A stretch of DNA of 43,523 nucleotides from SXMI01 sp964391365 (GTDB lineage Bacteria > Actinomycetota > Acidimicrobiia > Acidimicrobiales > Microtrichaceae), in contig CAYMKW010000012.1 in NCBI GenBank assembly GCA_964391365.1, forward strand, positions 1-43,523. Direction: 5' to 3'. How positions within the stretch are numbered: the first letter of the stretch is position 1; each line of letters opens with the position of its first letter. Below are positions 8,401 to 16,148 of the stretch, piece after piece. A program made the translations under genes and the position numbers. Under the pieces are notes generated by a model. It made no database searches and was not told the DNA's origin. It saw nothing but the letters and a program-made list of their open reading frames with translations.

Positions 8401-10107
8401 GTGACCGAGACCACATGGAGAGGGGAAGCGACCGAGTCCTCCGATGGGGACGTCGCCGGCTCCGCTGACGACGCCACCGCAACTCCGCCTCGTCGACGGT
8501 TGTCGCCGCTCCGTCTCCTGCTCCTGATCGTCCTCGTCGCCGGCGCGTCCGCTGGGGCGTTCTTCCTGGCGCGACAGGTGGTCGAGCAGTCGGCGGTTGG
8601 CCTGAAGGGGGCGTGGTTCGCTCCCTACGTCGATGCGACCCTCGTTCCCACCTACCCGTTCGAGACGCCGACCGAGGATGGCGGAAAGGACGTTGTCCTG
8701 GGCTTCGTGGTGGCCGATCGTGATGGGCGCTGCGAGCCGACTTGGGGCACGTTCGTCGACCTCGACGGAGCGGCGACCTCGTTCGACCTCGACCGGCGGA
8801 TCGCCCGCCTCCGCACGGCCGGTGGCGAGCCGATCGTCTCGTTCGGCGGGCTCATCAACGACGAGCTGGCGTTGCGTTGCGAGACCCCGGAGGACCTCGC
8901 ATCGGCATACCGGAAGGTCATCGATCGCTACGACCTGACCACGATCGACATCGACGTCGAAGGCGAGGCTCAGTCAGATGAGGCCGCCAATCAACGCCGG
9001 GCGGCCGCGCTGAGAATCCTCCAGGACGAGGCGGAGGGGCGGGGTGACGACCTCGCCGTCTGGCTGACGGTGCCGGTCGGAGTCGACGGAATGACGTCCG
9101 CGGGTCTGCGGATGGTGCTGACGACTCTCGAGGCGGGGGTCGACCTCACCGGCGTCAACGGAATGGTCATGGACTATGGGGCCGGGCGACCGCCCGGCAC
9201 GTCGATGTGGCAGGCCTCGGAACAAGCGCTCGTGTCGCTCCACGGCCAGCTCGCACGGGCGTATCGGAGCGTGGGGAGCACGATGTCGGACTCCGACGTC
9301 TGGGCCCGAGTCGGTGCCACCCCGATGATCGGCCAGAACGACACTCCTGATGATGTCTTCACGCTCGGTGATGCTCGGTCCCTCCTCGACTTCGCCCAAC
9401 GCAGAGGTCTGGGTCGCCTCTCCATGTGGTCGGCCAATCGCGACGCACCGTGCGGCAAGCAGATCGACGGTGCCGCGGTGAGCAACACGTGCAGCAGCGA
9501 GGATCAGCGGCCGGGGGAGTTCGCTGCGACCCTCAACCAGCTGTCCGGTCGACCTGGTCCGAGCGGGTCGACCGACGGGAGCACCGCGCCGAGCTCGGTG
9601 GATCGACCGTCGGTACGAGCGGTCGTCGACGATGCCCGAACGAGCCCGTATCCCATCTGGCAGGCCGAGACGGTGTACGTCATGGGGGAGAAGGTCGTCT
9701 GGCACGGGAACGTCTTCGAAGCCAAGTGGTGGACGAAGAACGACATGCCCGACGCGCCGGTCGAGAACGAGTGGGACTCACCGTGGCGGTTCCTCGGACC
9801 GGTGCTCCCCACGGACAGGCCGCCTCCCCGTCCGAACGTTCCCGACGGCACCTACCCGAAGTGGTCCGAACTGGCGTCGTATGCACGAGGATCCCGAGTG
9901 CTCCACCAGGGTTTCGCCTATGAGGCCAAGTGGTTCACGTTGGGCGACACGCCTCGACCGGACCGGCCGTGGGAGAGCCCGTGGCAGATCATCGTCGAGG
10001 ACGATGCTTCGTCCGACCCGGCGTCGTCGACCACGACCACGGTCCCGGTGAACCCCAGCGGTCCTCCGATCCCGTCGGCGAGCGGTGCCGCCCGGTCCAG
10101 CCCCTGA
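8401..10107 (+). CDS. Membrane-anchored GH18 chitinase-like protein with two chitin-binding modules
   Basis: With GTG at 8401 (GGAG six bases upstream) the protein has 568 residues. A cytoplasmic tail of about 33 residues precedes a signal anchor (36-57). A GH18 domain spans about 68-380; its catalytic segment TIDIDVEGE contains D183, D185 and the general acid E187, and VSFGG (146-150) and MDYG (257-260) match the chitinase-D-like subgroup. Two CBM5/12-type modules follow at about 418-466 and 486-531, each with paired aromatic residues (WQAETVYVMGEKVVWHG; YEAKWF). The tail is Ser/Thr/Pro-rich. It probably binds or trims a beta-linked amino-sugar polymer at the outer surface. Divergent placement next to the glycosyltransferase suggests a shared function, which is inference. 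An upstream ATG at 8308 would add 31 residues. Confidence 0.88.
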   Translation: MTETTWRGEATESSDGDVAGSADDATATPPRRRLSPLRLLLLIVLVAGASAGAFFLARQVVEQSAVGLKGAWFAPYVDATLVPTYPFETPTEDGGKDVVLGFVVADRDGRCEPTWGTFVDLDGAATSFDLDRRIARLRTAGGEPIVSFGGLINDELALRCETPEDLASAYRKVIDRYDLTTIDIDVEGEAQSDEAANQRRAAALRILQDEAEGRGDDLAVWLTVPVGVDGMTSAGLRMVLTTLEAGVDLTGVNGMVMDYGAGRPPGTSMWQASEQALVSLHGQLARAYRSVGSTMSDSDVWARVGATPMIGQNDTPDDVFTLGDARSLLDFAQRRGLGRLSMWSANRDAPCGKQIDGAAVSNTCSSEDQRPGEFAATLNQLSGRPGPSGSTDGSTAPSSVDRPSVRAVVDDARTSPYPIWQAETVYVMGEKVVWHGNVFEAKWWTKNDMPDAPVENEWDSPWRFLGPVLPTDRPPPRPNVPDGTYPKWSELASYARGSRVLHQGFAYEAKWFTLGDTPRPDRPWESPWQIIVEDDASSDPASSTTTTVPVNPSGPPIPSASGAARSSP

Positions 10108-10116
10108 CCGAGCGCG

Positions 10117-10145
10117 CGGTGTCCATCCGGAGCGGTTGGACACCG
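10117..10145 (+). terminator. Terminator-like hairpin after the GH18 gene
   Basis: Perfect nine-base arms (cggtgtcca / tggacaccg) with an 11-base loop, starting 10 bp after the stop codon. Confidence 0.5.
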
Positions 10146-10231
10146 GTCGGTCGGACCCGGCCCTGACACCGCTGCGGGTTGACTTCGTCGCCCCCGGACT
10201 CCGCGCTGCGCGGCGCTGCGCGAACCGCCGC

Positions 10232-10237
10232 TACGGT
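10232..10237 (+). promoter_or_regulatory. Candidate -10 box (TACGGT) for the oxidative cassette
   Basis: TACGGT lies 47 bp before the chosen GTG. A transcript starting about seven bases later would carry the AGGGGA ribosome site at 10272-10277. Confidence 0.4.
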
Positions 10238-10284
10238 TGGCAGATCGTTCGGCCGTGATCGCGGTCGACGCAGGGGACGTGGGG

Positions 10285-11421
10285 GTGGTCGTGGACACGA
10301 TCGGCGTGGACCCGGATCTGGTGGCGGCGATCGACGCGCTGTCGGCCGACGACGGCGTGTCGAGCGAGGCGATCGACCTGGTGGTCGACGCCGGGCTGTT
10401 CGGCGTGAGCGTGCCCCGTGAGGTCGGCGGGTCCGACCTGCCGCTGGCGGATGTCGTCGAGGTGTGGCTCCAGCTGTCGCGGGCCGACGCGTCGACCGGA
10501 TGGTGCGTGTTCGCGGCCGACACGGCGCTCGCGTACTTCGGTGCGTACCTGCCCGACGACGGCGTGGACCGGGTGCTGTCGGCATCGGGGTCGTCGGGCC
10601 GGTTGCCGGTCGTCGCCGGCCAGTTCGCTCCGAACGGCACGGCGTTGGCCGAGGACGCCGACTGGGTGGTCGACGGCGAGTACCGGTTCGGCAGCGGGAT
10701 CCTGCACGCCGACCTGGCCGGAGCCGGGTTCTTCGCCACACCCGCCGACGGCGGCGACACCGCCTACCTGATGGGCTGCTTCCCGGCGGTCGAGATCGAG
10801 CCTCGCGGCAACTGGGACGTCCTGGGCCTCCGAGGCACGCAGTCGATCGACTACGGGGTCCACGGCGTCCGGGTGCCGCAGTCCTGCGCGTTCGACTTCT
10901 TCGCCCCGGTGGTCCACCGGGGATCGGCCAAGCACCGCTTCGGTGTGATCCCGCTGACGGCGGTCGGCCACGCCGCCTGGGCGCTGGGTGTGACCCGCCG
11001 GATGCTCGACGAACTGGCGCTCGTCGTCGCCACGGGCACGCGCATGGGGGCGGCGAGCGCCATGGCCGACTCGGACCACGTGCTCATCGAACTGGCCCGC
11101 CTCGAGTCCCGGCACCGTGCCGGTCACGCCTGGACGCTTCAGGTGGCCGGGCAGGCGGAGGCCGAGTGCGAGGCGTCGGGGGCCATGCTGTCCGAGGCGA
11201 CGGCCAACCTGGTCCGTCAGGCCTGCGTCCACGTGAACCGCGAGTCGGTTGCGATCGCGCAGGAGGCCTACTCGTTGGCGGGCACGGCCGCGCTGCGGGA
11301 CGGGCCCCTGCAGCGGTGCTTCCGCGACCTGCACGCCGGGGCCCAGCACTACTTCGCCTCGGACGCCCCCAGCGTCGACTTCGCCCGCACCGTCCTGGCC
11401 GCGGCCCGACAGGAGGTGTGA
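10285..11421 (+). CDS. Acyl-CoA-dehydrogenase-fold flavoprotein (HsaA-type monooxygenase-like)
   Basis: About 378 residues with the acyl-CoA dehydrogenase fold and a C-terminal domain of the Acyl-CoA_dh_2 type. FGVSVPREVGGSDL near the N-terminus, RFGSGILHADLAGAGFF in the middle beta domain and the helical C-terminal bundle match group D flavin monooxygenases such as HsaA, which hydroxylate phenols using reduced flavin from a separate reductase. I see no evidence for dehydrogenase catalysis on a CoA ester. GTG at 10285 is chosen because AGGGGA sits seven bases upstream; other GTG codons nearby are possible. The next gene starts one base after its stop, so it forms an operon with the SDR and the Baeyer-Villiger enzyme. 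Substrate unknown; a cyclic ketone, steroid or terpenoid pathway is likely from the gene company. Confidence 0.8.
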   Translation: MVVDTIGVDPDLVAAIDALSADDGVSSEAIDLVVDAGLFGVSVPREVGGSDLPLADVVEVWLQLSRADASTGWCVFAADTALAYFGAYLPDDGVDRVLSASGSSGRLPVVAGQFAPNGTALAEDADWVVDGEYRFGSGILHADLAGAGFFATPADGGDTAYLMGCFPAVEIEPRGNWDVLGLRGTQSIDYGVHGVRVPQSCAFDFFAPVVHRGSAKHRFGVIPLTAVGHAAWALGVTRRMLDELALVVATGTRMGAASAMADSDHVLIELARLESRHRAGHAWTLQVAGQAEAECEASGAMLSEATANLVRQACVHVNRESVAIAQEAYSLAGTAALRDGPLQRCFRDLHAGAQHYFASDAPSVDFARTVLAAARQEV

Positions 11422-11422
11422 C

Positions 11423-12307
11423 GTGTCCGAGGTGAACGTGGGGCCCGGCATCGGCGACCTCGGCGGAGCGAGCGTCCTGGTCACCGGCGGGGCGAGTGGG
11501 ATCGGTCGGGGACTGGCGGCGGCCGTCGCCTCGGCGGGTGCCGGCGTGGTCACGCTCCTCGACGTCGAGGAGCCGGCGCTGGCCTCGACGGTCGAGGCCC
11601 TCGGCGCGGAGTTCCCGGACACGGTGGTGCGCGCCGAGCCCGTCGACGTCACCGACGCCGGTGCGGTCGACGCCGCCGTCGAGCGCACCTGGGGCGCCAC
11701 CGGCGGGATCGACCTGGCATTCCTGAACGCCGGGGTGTTCGCCGGCGGTCGGGTCTGGCAGGCCACCGAGGACGACTGGACCTGGGTGCAGTCGGTCAAC
11801 GTCGGCGGCGTGGTCCACGGCGTCCGGGCCGTGGTGCCCCGGATGATCGACCGAGCTGCTCCCGCAACCGTGGTGGTCACGGCGTCCGTGGCCGGAGTGG
11901 TGGCCGCTCCCGTGTCGGCTCCGTACGTGGTGTCGAAGTTCGCCGCTGTGGGCCTGGCCGAGGCGCTGCACCACGATCTGCAGCTGGCCGGGGTGACCCA
12001 CGTGCGAGCCGCCGTGCTCTGTCCGGCGATGGTCGCCACCAACATCGGTGACGCCGAACGGAACCGGCCGGCCTCGCTGGGCGACGCCGGCGACGACGAC
12101 GGCGTGGCGCTCGCCCGGGCCGGGATCGACGAGGCGATGCGCACCGGGGTGGACCCGCGTGCCGGTGCCGAGGAGGCGCTCCGGCAGCTCGCCGCCGGCC
12201 GCTTCTACATCAGTACCCACCCGGTCGAGCTCTGGGAGCGCCTGGTCGCCGCCGAGAACGAGGACCGCCTCGCCGGCCGGGCGCCGCGGTTCCAGATGTA
12301 CGAGTGA
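11423..12307 (+). CDS. Short-chain dehydrogenase/reductase
   Basis: A 294-residue NAD(P)-dependent oxidoreductase of the classical SDR family. It has the cofactor motif TGGASGIG (21-28), the NAG motif (102-104), the catalytic serine in VVTASVAG (S155) and Y168-x-x-x-K172 (PYVVSK). An acidic residue after beta strand 2 (LLDVEE) suggests NAD rather than NADP. GTG at 11423 has AGGAGG six bases upstream, the best ribosome site of this cassette. It would interconvert an alcohol and a ketone, feeding the ketone to the Baeyer-Villiger enzyme that starts one base after its stop. The substrate cannot be told from the sequence. Confidence 0.9.
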   Translation: MSEVNVGPGIGDLGGASVLVTGGASGIGRGLAAAVASAGAGVVTLLDVEEPALASTVEALGAEFPDTVVRAEPVDVTDAGAVDAAVERTWGATGGIDLAFLNAGVFAGGRVWQATEDDWTWVQSVNVGGVVHGVRAVVPRMIDRAAPATVVVTASVAGVVAAPVSAPYVVSKFAAVGLAEALHHDLQLAGVTHVRAAVLCPAMVATNIGDAERNRPASLGDAGDDDGVALARAGIDEAMRTGVDPRAGAEEALRQLAAGRFYISTHPVELWERLVAAENEDRLAGRAPRFQMYE

Positions 12308-12308
12308 C

Positions 12309-14303
12309 GTGGACCTGCACGACAGCCGACCGCCATCGGGCTGCGAGCCGATCACGGACGACGACGCCACCATCGCCCGGTTCCTGGAGGACGTGAGCGT
12401 CCCGACACTGTTGATGTCGCTGGTCCACCTGTCCGGCGACGCCGCCGTGCTCGACGACCTGCCGGCCCCGGTGGGGAACTACCTCAACGAGGTCCAGGGG
12501 TTCATGTCCGATGAGGACCGGGCGACGGTCCGGGCCCGCGCCCTGCAGCTCATCGCCGAGTACCGCGACGGAGGATGTGTCCTGCCCCCGCCACCGGGAC
12601 CGGACACGGTGCGCCGCATGATGCGCCACCTGGTGGCCGAGCAGGTCCCCGACGAGTACGTCCCGATGCTGCTCGAGGAGCTCGAGCTCGACGGTGCCGA
12701 TGCTCGCGCCGTTCCGGGTGCCCGCGCCGTTCCGGGTGCCCGCGCCGTTCCGGATGCCGACCAGCCCGGCGCCCGGCGCGGTGGGTTGCACGTCGCCGTC
12801 ATCGGCGCCGGCATGTCGGGGATCCTCGCGGGGATCCGGCTGCTGCAGGCCGGACACACCTGCACGATCCTGGAGAAGAACCCCGGCGTGGGTGGGACCT
12901 GGTTCGAGAACCGCTACCCGGGTTGCCGGGTCGATGTCGGCAACCACGCCTACTGCTACTCCTTCGCCCAGCACGACGGCTGGAGCGAGTTCTTCTCCCG
13001 CCAACCGGAGCTGCAGGAGTACTTCGAGCGGTGCGGCCGGGAGTTCGGCGTGCTCGATCACGTCCGCTGCTCGACCGAGGTCGTCTCGGCCCGTTGGGAC
13101 GAGGAGTCGGCTCGCTGGGTGCTCACCGTGCGCAACACCGCCGATGGCGGCGACCCGGCCGTCGAGGAACTGGGGGCCGATGTCCTCGTGAGCGCCGTCG
13201 GCCAGCTGAACCGGCCCGCCGTACCCGACCTCCCCGGTCGGCACGACTTCGCCGGTGTGCAGGTCCACACGGCGGCCTGGCCCGACGACCTCGACGTGAC
13301 CGGGCGCCGGGTGGTGGTCGTCGGCACGGGAGCGAGTGCGTTCCAGTTGGTCCCCGCCATCGCCGGGCAGGCCGAGCACGTCACGGTGGTGCAGCGCTCG
13401 GCGCCGTGGATGTTCCCGAATCCCCACTACCACGAGGCGGTTCCCGAGGGCGTCGGGTGGGCGTTGCGCCACCTGCCCGCCTACGGCCGCTGGTACCGGT
13501 TCCTGCTGTTCTGGCCGGCCTGTGACGGTGGCCTGCCCGCCATGCGGGTGGACCCGGACTGGCCCCACCAGGACCGTTCGGTGAGCGAGGTCAACGACGC
13601 CGCCCGGGAGGTGTTCACCCAGTGGATCGTCGACCAGGTCGCCGACGACCCCGAGCTGCGTGAGGCGGTCGTGCCCGACTACGTGTGTCTGGGCAAGCGG
13701 ACGCTCCAGGACGATGGAACCTGGTTGGCGACCCTCCGACGTGACGACGTGACACTCCGGAGGGGTTCGGTCACCGGCGTCGTCGAGGGCGGGGTCGTAC
13801 TGGACGACGGCAGCCCGGTGGACGCCGACGTCCTCGTCTGGGCCACCGGCTTCCACGCCAACCGGTACCTGTGGCCCATGGACATCGTGGGGCGCGGCGG
13901 TGTCCAGCTGGCCGAGCAGTGGGGTGACGATCCGCAGGCCTACCTGGGCATCACCGTCCCGAACTTCCCCAACATGTTCTGCATCTACGGCCCGGGCACG
14001 AACCTGGCCCATGGCGGCAGCCTCGTGTTCCACTCGGAGTGCCAGGTCCGCTACGTGGTCGGCTGCCTCGCCGAACTGGCGGTCCGGGGCGGGAGCGTCG
14101 AGGTGCGGGCTGACGTCGCCCGGGACTACGACGACCGGCTCCAGGCGGAGCTCGCCGGCATGGTGTGGTCCCACCCGTCGATCCGCCACAGCTGGTACCG
14201 GAACCCGGCGGGGACGATCCGGGTGCTGTCGCCGTGGCGACTGGTCGACTACTGGAACTGGACCCGCTCGCCGGACCCGGCCGACTTCGTCTGGAGCGGC
14301 TGA
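12309..14303 (+). CDS. Baeyer-Villiger-type flavin monooxygenase with N-terminal extension
   Basis: A 664-residue FAD- and NADPH-dependent monooxygenase that should insert an oxygen next to a ketone to give an ester or lactone. It shows the FAD-binding GAGMSG (166-171), the family fingerprint FxGxxxHxxxWP (F314, G316, H320, W324, P325) and a second Rossmann motif GTGASA (339-344) for NADPH. The C-terminal part contains VLVWATGFHANRYLWPM. Typical members are about 540 residues; the extra 158 residues at the N-terminus are helical with a low-complexity linker that includes an ARAVPG repeat. Such extensions occur in some actinobacterial members, with no known role. It is the last gene of the three-gene cassette, starting one base after the SDR stop. 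Confidence 0.92.
   Translation: MDLHDSRPPSGCEPITDDDATIARFLEDVSVPTLLMSLVHLSGDAAVLDDLPAPVGNYLNEVQGFMSDEDRATVRARALQLIAEYRDGGCVLPPPPGPDTVRRMMRHLVAEQVPDEYVPMLLEELELDGADARAVPGARAVPGARAVPDADQPGARRGGLHVAVIGAGMSGILAGIRLLQAGHTCTILEKNPGVGGTWFENRYPGCRVDVGNHAYCYSFAQHDGWSEFFSRQPELQEYFERCGREFGVLDHVRCSTEVVSARWDEESARWVLTVRNTADGGDPAVEELGADVLVSAVGQLNRPAVPDLPGRHDFAGVQVHTAAWPDDLDVTGRRVVVVGTGASAFQLVPAIAGQAEHVTVVQRSAPWMFPNPHYHEAVPEGVGWALRHLPAYGRWYRFLLFWPACDGGLPAMRVDPDWPHQDRSVSEVNDAAREVFTQWIVDQVADDPELREAVVPDYVCLGKRTLQDDGTWLATLRRDDVTLRRGSVTGVVEGGVVLDDGSPVDADVLVWATGFHANRYLWPMDIVGRGGVQLAEQWGDDPQAYLGITVPNFPNMFCIYGPGTNLAHGGSLVFHSECQVRYVVGCLAELAVRGGSVEVRADVARDYDDRLQAELAGMVWSHPSIRHSWYRNPAGTIRVLSPWRLVDYWNWTRSPDPADFVWSG
12703..12756 (+). 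repeat. Three tandem 18-bp units inside the monooxygenase gene
   Basis: Three nearly identical 18-bp units (gctcgcgccgttccgggt and variants) encode ARAVPG, ARAVPG, ARAVPD at residues 132-149. The repeat keeps the frame and lies in the linker before the FAD domain, where length changes should be tolerated. Confidence 0.85.
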
Positions 14304-14440
14304 GAACCGGGTCCCCGGGGCGGTGGGTCTCCCGGCCCAGCGGCGGGAGGTTCCACCCAGTGCACTCCGTCACATCGAGCGATTGGATGACGAGGAGCGC
14401 TCCGGCACCACGCCGGGGCTCCGAGCGAGTGGGGGATCCA

Positions 14441-14641
14441 ATGGGAACGACTCGAGTGGTGGACCTGACACTGACCGACCTGGGCGACGGCCAGCACCGG
14501 CTGGAGATGCGGACCGAATCGCCGACCGGTGGGGTGTTCATCGTCGAGGTCGAGGGACCGGCAGAGGTCGTCGACGCCGACGCCGCCTACCTGGGCCAGC
14601 AGTACGGGCTGACCCCGCACAGCGAACTCGTCGGGGCCTGA
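14441..14641 (+). CDS. Small hypothetical protein (66 residues)
   Basis: A short acidic protein beginning MGTTRVVDLTLTDLGDGQHR. It has no signal peptide or membrane segment. The alternating hydrophobic pattern (VVDLTLTDL, HRLEMRTES, VFIVEVEG) suggests an antiparallel beta sheet. ATG at 14441 follows GGGGGAT with short spacing. It lies 137 bp after the monooxygenase gene and its frame is open for some distance upstream without a better start. I do not recognise a family, and a role with the neighbours is only possible. Confidence 0.5.
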   Translation: MGTTRVVDLTLTDLGDGQHRLEMRTESPTGGVFIVEVEGPAEVVDADAAYLGQQYGLTPHSELVGA

Positions 14642-15069
14642 CGGCGTTCGACCCCCCCGCAGGTCCATCCCGAAAGCGAACGCCTGTCAGCAGGACCTGT
14701 ACGAGTTCGTCGCCCGTGACGACCGGTTCGTAGGAGTTCGCCCCGGGACGTCACCGCGGTGACGTCCCGAGCGCCCAGACGAGGCGTTGTCGCTGGTTGG
14801 TCGTGCGACTCGCCGTTACCGTCCCTCGGCTGGGCCGAGCGTTGGTCGCCCCGTGCACGACGACCACTCGAGGTCTGCCCGACGAGGTCGTGCTGGAACT
14901 GGGGGTCGACCCGGTCCCACGGCGCTGTGCGTGCAACCTCGACTCGGTCGAGAGCGTGTCCGTCCGGGTACTCGTCGAACGACTGGGCCGCCTGAGCCGA
15001 CCTGTCCCCCCTCACGCGCAGCAGTCCCGGCTCCGGGTCGCTCGAGCTTGCGGCGGTACCGTCTCCGAC
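14642..15069. other. Non-coding stretch of 428 bp
   Basis: I see no convincing gene on either strand. Open frames here lack start context and family resemblance. The only clear structure is the perfect palindrome at 14744-14769. Confidence 0.5.
14744..14769. promoter_or_regulatory. Perfect 26-bp palindrome
   Basis: Arms cgggacgtcacc and ggtgacgtcccg meet at a central GC, so all 26 bases read the same on both strands. With almost no loop it suits a dimeric regulator site better than an RNA hairpin. It lies 326 bp before the DUF6194 gene. Confidence 0.5.
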
Positions 15070-15534
15070 GTGACTCCCGGGGACGTGCTCGACGCGCTGA
15101 TGACGACGTTCGGCGGACTGGTCCCGAAAGCGACCTGGGGCGAGACGTCGCTCTTCTACAACCCCGACGGGGTCCTCCCCAACGGCGTCTACTTCTGCAC
15201 CATCAAGGAGCACGACGGCGCCAACGACCGGGCGTCCCATCTGGACCGTCCCGGCGTGTTCAGGCTCGCAGTGGGACTGCCCCCGGCCGTGTACGAGCAG
15301 ATGTTCGGCCCACGCCCTGCGCGTCCGCCCAAGGGTGGTGTCGTGCTGGCCGACGACGACTTCACCGCGACCGACGTGCTGATGCCGCATCCGGTGTACG
15401 CATGGATGGGGTGGGTCCAGGTGCTCTCGCCGTCGTCAGAGACGTTCGCCGAGATGCAGCCGCTCCTCGCCGAGGCCTACGAGCTCGCCGTGAGGAAGTA
15501 CGACGTGTCGATCGCCAAGCGGGAGAGGTCGTGA
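15070..15534 (+). CDS. DUF6194 family protein
   Basis: A cytoplasmic protein of 154 residues. The segments ATWGETSLFYNPDGV, HLDRPGVFRLAVGL and LMPHPVYAWMGWVQVLSPSSETF match my recollection of the DUF6194 family, a single-domain group common in actinobacteria with no known function. GTG at 15070 is chosen because conservation seems to start there (TPGDVLDALMTTFGG); no ribosome site is visible. The frame continues upstream to 14797, but that extension looks non-coding. No neighbour suggests a job. Confidence 0.7.
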   Translation: MTPGDVLDALMTTFGGLVPKATWGETSLFYNPDGVLPNGVYFCTIKEHDGANDRASHLDRPGVFRLAVGLPPAVYEQMFGPRPARPPKGGVVLADDDFTATDVLMPHPVYAWMGWVQVLSPSSETFAEMQPLLAEAYELAVRKYDVSIAKRERS

Positions 15535-15606
15535 GGAGCTGAGCATCGTCGGCTCGAGATCAAGGGAGAGATCGGCGAACGCAGGGGAACAGGTCCCCGG
15601 ATTCAG

Positions 15607-15624
15607 CCGAACACCCCGTTGTGG
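15607..15624. repeat. Direct repeat copy 1 (partner at the tmRNA 3' end)
   Basis: The 18 bases ccgaacaccccgttgtgg recur with one mismatch at 15738-15755, where they overlap the tmRNA 3' end. This copy also forms half of the hairpin at 15609-15631. Confidence 0.7.
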
Positions 15625-15631
15625 GGTGTTC
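15609..15631 (+). terminator. Hairpin after the DUF6194 gene
   Basis: Perfect nine-base arms gaacacccc / ggggtgttc with loop gttgt, 75 bp after the stop. It can end plus-strand transcription before the minus-strand tmRNA gene. Confidence 0.5.
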
Positions 15632-15686
15632 CCCTGATTTCGGGATCCCTACTGGCGCTTGGGATGCAGGCGGCTCAGGTGGGGTG

Positions 15687-15696
15687 NNNNNNNNNN
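15687..15696. other. Assembly gap (10 N) beside the tmRNA terminator
   Basis: Ten Ns directly next to a G-rich hairpin; no coding sequence is interrupted. Confidence 0.95.
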
Positions 15697-15724
15697 GGGG
15701 GTGACAGTGTGACCTGTCGCCCCC
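15697..15724 (-). terminator. Terminator hairpin of ssrA
   Basis: Eleven-base arms (gggggtgacag / ctgtcgccccc, one mismatch) with a six-base loop, lying 25 bases beyond the encoded CCA end of the tmRNA on its own strand. Confidence 0.6.
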
Positions 15725-15737
15725 ACTCGAAGCAGTC

Positions 15738-15755
15738 CCGAACACCCCGTGGTGG
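15738..15755. repeat. Direct repeat copy 2, overlapping the ssrA 3' end
   Basis: The sequence ccgaacaccccgtggtgg differs by one base from 15607-15624. The last six bases lie within the mature tmRNA 3' end (CCACCA on the minus strand). Confidence 0.7.
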
Positions 15756-16131
15756 AGCTGGGGGGAATCGAACCCCCGTCCGCCTGGTGGTTACCGAACC
15801 CGATACGACCATTCCCGCTCTGCCACTCGCAGCCGTGGCACCGGCGGGTCGGCTGACTCGCGTCAGCTGCCGGGTCTTTCCCCGGCGTCAGCGGTCTTTC
15901 ACGCCGTCAGCGGTCTCTCCCTGCGGTCCATCCCCACTTCTGTTGCCGGGCTGTGGGGATCCGGCCCCGTGCGCCATTGCTGGTCACGATGACTCTCTAC
16001 CTCCTGATGGATCAGGCGGCGAGAGCGAACTGCTCGTTGGCGGTTCTTGTGGTGTCCCCGTTTAGCGAGTCTGAGACAACTCGGGTCGCACGCTCGACTT
16101 CCAGATCCCGACGTCGAAACCAGTCAGCCCC
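15750..16131 (-). ncRNA. ssrA: Transfer-messenger RNA (tmRNA), tag ending NEQFALAA
   Basis: tmRNA rescues stalled ribosomes with SmpB and tags the unfinished peptide for proteolysis. The 382-nt gene shows both tRNA-like ends: 5' GGGGCTGACTGGTTTCGACG and 3' GGGGGTTCGATTCCCCCCAG, ending in CTCCACCA with CCA encoded. The acceptor strands pair GGGGCTG with CAGCTCC (one G-U). The tag frame runs GCC AAC GAG CAG TTC GCT CTC GCC GCC TGA at 16041-16012, giving ANEQFALAA. I place the resume codon at this GCC because Streptomyces tmRNA has the similar context AATC-GCC-AAC; this is inferred. ALAA is the usual signal for ClpXP-type proteases. smpB lies 1.3 kb upstream on the same strand with one gene between. 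Confidence 0.97.
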
Positions 16132-16142
16132 GTGTTGGCGAC

Positions 16143-16148
16143 ACTCTA
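16143..16148 (-). promoter_or_regulatory. Candidate -10 box (TAGAGT) for ssrA
   Basis: TAGAGT on the minus strand begins with the TAG stop codon of the GH43-like gene and lies 11 bases before the mature tmRNA 5' end. It could give ssrA its own promoter. Confidence 0.35.

Noticed and set aside
10231..14189. Long minus-strand open frames opposite the oxidative cassette
   Set aside because: The plus strand codes for three recognisable enzymes; the antisense products are biased in composition and have no motifs.
14797..15069. Extended N-terminus of the DUF6194 protein
   Set aside because: The added 91 residues lack family resemblance and start context.
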